64,000 nt of DNA from Macrosoma leucophasiata. Lineage: Eukaryota; Arthropoda; Insecta; Lepidoptera; Hedylidae. Below, in pieces: positions 59,430 to 64,000 of the stretch; position 1 is the first letter of the stretch; each line of letters opens with the position of its first letter. The notes beneath the pieces are model-generated. The model was not told the origin of the DNA, ran no database searches, and saw only the letters and a program-made list of their open reading frames with translations. The position numbers were made by a program, and so were the translations under genes. The stretch covers positions 20,000,001 to 20,064,000 of the forward strand of contig JAWQUS010000025.1 in the NCBI GenBank assembly GCA_036365455.1, written 5' to 3'.

Positions 59430-60490
59430 ATTTAGTACAACATAATATACTTGGGAGAGTCTGACATCTTAAGTAATCCCAGAATCCTACATCAACATAA
59501 TCAGGATTATATACAAAAACAGCAAGGCAAAGATACAGCTGGAAGCCCTGGGACCCGAATTCGCCATTAGAAGAGGTGTAAGACAAGGTGACCCATTGTC
59601 ACCTAAGCTATTTTCTGCAGTACTGGAAACCATCTTCAGGAAGCTGGATTGGATGAACATGGGTCTCAATATTAATGGCCGAAAATTAAACCACCTCAGA
59701 TTCGCGGATGACATAGTTTTGTTTGAAGAAAATATGTACAATCTTGAAACAATGATTCAGTCATTAAGTAGTGAAAGTCACAAAGTTGGCCTAACAATGA
59801 ACACATCAAAAACAAAACTACTAACAAACTCAAATGAGATAGAAATAATAGTAGATGGTCACTCATTAGAATATGTCAACGAGTACTCCTATCTAGGCCA
59901 GAAAATTTCCTTTGAAGACCAAACAACCAAAGAAATTAACTCTATAATAGCTAGCGGATGGAGAAAATATTATTTACTTAAGGAAGTTATGAAGTCGAAG
60001 GATTTAAGTGTGTCTATAAAAAGGAAGGTGTTCAACACATGTATCTTGCCTTGTTTAACTTACGGATGTGAGACATGGGCACATACAAAGCAACTCAGAA
60101 ACAAACTTGAATACTGCCAAAGATCCATGGAACGAAGCATGACAGGAACACACAAAAAGGATAAAGTAAGAAATTAACAACTAAGGGCTAAGACAAAATT
60201 GACAGATATTCTAACCCGAATTGACCAGCTTAAGTGGAGATGGACAGGACACATGTTGAGGGAGAAACAAGAAAAATGGAGTAAAATCATCACAGACTGG
60301 TACCCCAGAAATACCAAAAGAACCGGAGGTAAACAATTAACCAAACTGGAGACGAGTGGCTCGTGATAGATCCCAGTGGAAAAAGCTAGAGGAGGCCTTT
60401 GCCAGGAGGCATACTGAATTAAGAGATATACTATACCCTAGAAATCTACAACAAAACTTCCGAATATAAAGGCTATAATAAATAAAAAAA
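59430..60490 (+). mobile_element. RTE-like retroposon with reverse-transcriptase core
   Basis: An open frame from about 59487 to 60177 reads RRGVRQGDPLSPKLFSAVLE, LNHLRFADDIVLFEE (catalytic FADD), MNTSKTKLLTN, VNEYSYLGQKIS, CILPCLTYGCETWA and YCQRSMERSM. These match the palm and thumb of RTE-type reverse transcriptases. Beyond the stop the C-terminal region continues in other frames (WTGHMLREKQEKWSK). The 3' end is near taataaataaaaaaa (60477-60490). The 5' half, including the endonuclease, is missing. Confidence 0.82.
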
Positions 60491-60784
60491 TATACTGAGC
60501 TGTGTTTTTATCAGAAATGTTACTTATTATTTATAAGATCGCGCTTTTATGAAGGTCATGTCTAACTTAATCAGGAAACATGCAAATTAATTTTTTGATA
60601 ATTTTTGATATCATAAATAAGTTAATAAACTATATATACACTGAGTTAAATGCAACATAAAGAAACCTGTTTGATAATTTATTCATTGATATTCGGATTG
60701 TTATGAGATGAACAATATTTATTATCATAAACAAACTTGCAGTTTTAATCGATGGTTACTTAAACGAAAAGACTATAATTTATT

Positions 60785-60905
60785 CATAATTTCCGGTAAA
60801 CGTCCACTGCTGGACAAAAGCCTGCACCAAAGAAACCACAATAAAGAAAAATGTTCGAATAGGAGATTTTCCAAAAATGTATGGAGCTTGGGCCTGCATC
60901 TTGTA
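60785..60905 (+). repeat. RTE-like 3'-end relic
   Basis: aaacgtccactgctggacaa, as in 2985-3000, then decayed sequence. Confidence 0.4.
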
Positions 60906-61029
60906 TATTGAGAGAAGGAGCATAAAATACTAAATTATTTTCAGCTATTCAAATCGTAATTGTCGTAGAAATTGTCGTAGTATAGAAAAGTATTTCAAAA
61001 ACAATAATGTCATAGTATAAATATGTTGA

Positions 61030-61150
61030 CAAAAAAACAACGATTCAAATGATTTTTTGAGTATTTTTCCATGATTCTACGTATTTTTCTCTATCTTTTG
61101 ATATAATAATATCTAATGTCAAGGCGCGGGTCCAACATGGAACTTGTCCT
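61030..61150 (-). repeat. Interspersed repeat R7, inverted copy
   Basis: Reverse match to 49548-49660. Confidence 0.55.
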
Positions 61151-61268
61151 TTCTAGTCGTCAATCGTCAACGATAAGTCACGTGACTTATCGATTAAATG
61201 TCATAGGTTTATTCCATTTCCAATAGTGTTAACGGTCATAGCTTATTAACTTGGCTAAGCCGGGTCTA

Positions 61269-61388
61269 AGGCCCGTATTATTAGACAGATGTCAATACAT
61301 GAGTCGGTCTTTAAATCACGTTTTTTGTCACTAAACAGGATCTTAATCACGTGTTCTAGAACTGAGATCTGTTTATTAATACGGGCCT
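61269..61388. mobile_element. Palindromic MITE ('aggcccgtattatta')
   Basis: The ends aggcccgtatta and taatacgggcct are inverted around about 95 bp of interior. Confidence 0.65.
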
Positions 61389-61574
61389 AAGATCTTTTGG
61401 TCTCTGTGTAGAAAGCACACCCTTACATTACCGTACGTTTGATCAGAAAACGATAGAGGTGACGTTGCGATTTGGTGGTATATAGATTGTAAATACGCAC
61501 GTAGGTACGAGTAAATACTGACATAAAACACTACTACTCCACGTTAGTTGTTATTATTTTGACAGGTTTTAACC

Positions 61575-61995
61575 CTCCTCCTTAGTCGTTCACTCTTGAC
61601 AGAGTGGTCGTGGCTGGCGATGATGCATTTTCTGCAGATGCTGCAGCTTTTGCGATGCGTCTCCATTTGTTGCGGTCTTCAGCGTCTCGGCTGTTTTGGA
61701 CTACCGATTTTTGAGTGGCAGTTTTTATGGAGTCTATCCATCTCGTTGGCAATCGACCGTGCGACCGCTTTCCTTCCACAAGCCCCTGGACAACAAGTCG
61801 TTCCATGGAATGTTTATTTCTAACAATGTGTCCGAAGTATTTGAGGATTCGTAATTGGACAGTTGACGATAATCTTTCCTTGATGTTTAATCCCTCCAAG
61901 ATAGAGACATTGGTCCGAAAGGCCGTCCAAGGAATACGCAACAATCGTCGCCAGCACCACATTTCAAAGGCGTCTATTTTGCGAATGTCTTTGAG
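61575..61995 (-). mobile_element. Endonuclease/reverse-transcriptase LINE, C-terminal fragment
   Basis: The minus-strand frame 61962-61582 reads MWCWRRLLRIPWTAFRTNVS, then RILKYFGHIVRNKHSMERLV and GRLPTRWIDSIKTATQ. This is the conserved region after the reverse transcriptase in a RTE-like group of insect elements. Only this end is present. Confidence 0.72.
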
Positions 61996-62043
61996 GCGGA
62001 TCGGTTTTTATAGGACAAATAATAAAAAGTCTAAATTGTAAGT

Positions 62044-62720
62044 GTTAACAGACAGACGGGCCACCTGATAAAAAATCGTTACCGTCGCTTATGAACATTT
62101 GCAACACTAAAGGAATTACCAACGCGCTGTCAGACCTGATGGACACTTTTGACACTATTTTTGAAAACCCCCATTTTGTAGCACCTCGGGAATACCTCGG
62201 AGCATAGAGCAACACCGGAGGGGAGTAGCCATATGCAGACTTTCCCCTCCGTCATAGTACAAGCCCAAATGGCCCTATACCTGTCGCCTAGATGTTTAAA
62301 TGTGTGCGTAAAATCGTTTCTGTATTTTGTCAAAGTCAAGGTGTGAGTTTCGTAGTAATAGACGATTTTTGTAGTGTGCGTGTGTGTCGCACGCATTTCC
62401 CCCCGCAAAAAATGCCAGACTGTTTTGCATCGGTAATAAACGCTATGGCTACTCCCCTCCAGTCCGCCGCGGCCGGTGGCCCGTGTTGCTCTATGCCTCG
62501 GAGGGAAGTTTGTTCCACAATTTACACGATCTGGGCAGAAACGAACGTGAACACCGAACCCTTGAGCACTGCCATGCGTCCAGTCTGTGTGGGTGGGAGC
62601 TTTTCCTTTGGCGGGTAGAGTGGTGTAGGAAAAGAGACGCTGGCACCATATGGAACAGTTAAGCAGAGCATTCCCATTGAAATTATAAGATTTTTTTGGA
62701 TAGAGTTATCAAACATTTTG
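62044..62720 (+). repeat. Interspersed repeat R3, split by a hAT-like MITE
   Basis: 62044-62202 (tatgaacatttgcaacacta, ccaacgcgctgtcagacctg) continues at 62496-62720 (gagggaagtttgttccacaa). The interruption is the MITE at 62203-62495. Confidence 0.65.
62203..62495. mobile_element. hAT-like MITE, 293 bp, 8-bp TSD
   Basis: The ends catagagcaacac and gtgttgctctatg are inverted, and the match continues (ggaggggagtagccata) after an asymmetric insert on the right. The direct repeat cctcggag lies at 62195-62202 and 62496-62503. No coding potential. Confidence 0.85.
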
Positions 62721-62731
62721 TTTTGTTTCAG

Positions 62732-62874
62732 CGGACTACATAAAAATTTGCAAGCGTGATCAGAGCACAGTAGATGCGTGCGTCAAAAACTCCATCGAGA
62801 ATATCAGGCCCAAGCTGATTGAGGGCATCCCTGAACTAAACGTGCCGAGCATCGAACCCTTTATCATACCTGAG
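62732..62874 (+). CDS. Gene D exon 2 (takeout/JHBP-like, 3' part outside window)
   Basis: After TTTTGTTTCAG the exon encodes DYIKICKRDQSTVDACVKNS, then IENIRPKLIEGIPELNVP and SIEPFIIPE, ending in phase 0 at GAG|GTGAGT. Cys29 and Cys39 (counted from the Met) repeat the spacing seen in gene A, and the LIEGIPELNVPSIEP block is typical of the family. The remaining exons (about 170 codons expected) are not in the last 1.1 kb and must lie past the window end. Gene D points away from genes A to C. Intron 1 is about 8 kb and full of retroposons and MITEs. Confidence 0.88.
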
Positions 62875-62984
62875 GTGAGTATTTATTATTCTCTAGTATC
62901 GTTGTGATTTGAAAGTCGATGAAACCATAAAGCGACAGGAAAAAATTGAAATTGAAAAGAATTTATTGGCACAGATTGGAGACG

Positions 62985-63268
62985 GAGACGCTCCAGTAAC
63001 GGAGCTCGCGGGCGTAGGCACCACCGCATTATCTAATATACTTGACGCTAAATGGTAGTGTTCAGCACTATCGTATTCCGGTCAGGTGGTAATGTACGGC
63101 CCTGTAATTTCCGGCACAGAGGCATTACACCTAATGCCTCAGAAGTGGCAGCGCATCTGCATTTTGACCTCTGGTCATTGTGTGGGTGTCTATAGGCTGC
63201 AATCATCATCTTATCACTTAACATCAATGTGAACTGCATGCTTGTTTGCCACTTTTATTACATAAAAA
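62985..63268 (-). repeat. Interspersed repeat R1, complete minus copy
   Basis: The best preserved copy, from ctccagtaacggagctcgcg to gcttgtttgccacttttatt plus A-rich end, in intron 2 of gene D. The ends are not inverted repeats. I could not decide between SINE and MITE. Confidence 0.7.
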
Positions 63269-64000
63269 AACACAGTACATATAGATAGACATTAATTATA
63301 AAAGGGTTAAAGACACTAAATTAAAACTTGAGACTTAAAACTTCCCGTAATCCACCCTAATAAACTGTGTCTCTCGCCTGTACCAAAAAGGTTCGAATTC
63401 AGCTTTGTGACAGGCCGGAGACTGATGCTGGTTTTCATTCAACAGCTGGTTTTCAAAAAAGAGACAGACACATAAATTCAAAAGATTTAACGTGGAAGAA
63501 AATGAGAAAGGAAGCATTATATAGTATTTCTTATATTTGTCTTATTATATGACCTTAAAAAATGTTGGCTACTACCAAAATTTTTGAAGATTGACACTTC
63601 TACCACGTGTGAATTGCATTGCACACACACAAGTACTTTTTTTTATTTTGAAAGAGGGTTTGATCTGGAGATGCCACGAATAGCGATTTACGAAGAATTT
63701 GAGAAGCGCCAAATATTCCGCAAGTATGTGTGCATTTCATGCGTGACTTTTCTTATTGCGATTAATACAGGAACTACGGACTGGATGTATTGTCTCTTTT
63801 GCGAGTAGATCGTATCGAGACACGGAAATTGTTCATTATTACGTCATATTGTGTTAATTCTAGTTCTTTGTTCTGATCTTTACCATCAAATATTACTGCT
63901 TGTTTAACAAAAGGTTTACAAAAAAATCTTCTTTACTTCGTGAGAAAAAAAACAGTGATGAAAAGCAACTCTTACAAGCAACTTTACTTTTTAAAAATGT
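63269..64000. other. Intron 2 of gene D, continuing past the window
   Basis: AT-rich sequence. No further takeout exon was found before the window ends. Confidence 0.45.

Overview
The window looks like AT-rich genomic DNA from an insect, most likely a moth (Lepidoptera). It has small spliced genes with short exons in repeat-filled introns, takeout/juvenile-hormone-binding-protein-like (JHBP-like) genes, arthropod-type core promoters (TATA plus TCAGT-like initiator), tRNA-derived SINEs, CR1/Jockey-like and RTE-like retroposons, and many MITEs. I cannot name the species from the sequence alone. I see no bacterial genes, rRNA, CRISPR array or viral gene.

The host genes are secreted lipid-carrier-like (TULIP-fold) proteins. 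Gene A (minus strand) is a takeout/JHBP-like gene. Five core exons lie at 2495-8298, and a signal-peptide exon that fits in phase lies far upstream at 36838-36901; together they give a 248-residue protein. Genes B (37978-41636, minus) and C (43142-45605, minus) are tandem paralogues. Each has three exons and encodes a protein of 455 or 465 residues with two successive group-7-allergen/JHBP-like domains. Gene D (plus, exons 54677-54743 and 62732-62874) is a second takeout-like gene whose 3' exons lie beyond the window. All splice phases agree within each gene. The window is therefore a small cluster of JHBP-superfamily carriers, with A, B and C on one strand and D divergent.

The rest is mostly mobile DNA. 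The inferred 28.5 kb first intron of gene A holds a 5.75 kb P-like DNA transposon (20112-25863). It has 29-bp perfect terminal inverted repeats, an 8-bp target duplication and a THAP-type transposase broken by frameshifts. The same intron holds a CR1-like LINE (about 17225-19722) and a head-to-tail duplication of 4107 bp (28150-32256 and 32257-36363) that looks identical between copies. Intron 1 of gene D holds RTE-like fragments, a complete tRNA SINE with a 13-bp target duplication, and a hAT-type MITE. One short repeat (SINE/MITE-like, about 280 bp) recurs at least 14 times and is a frequent landing site for other elements.

Oddities include four degenerating copies of gene A exon 3 in a row (7010-7608), several nested transposons with clear target duplications, a lone THAP zinc-finger start (50815), and several strong hairpins.
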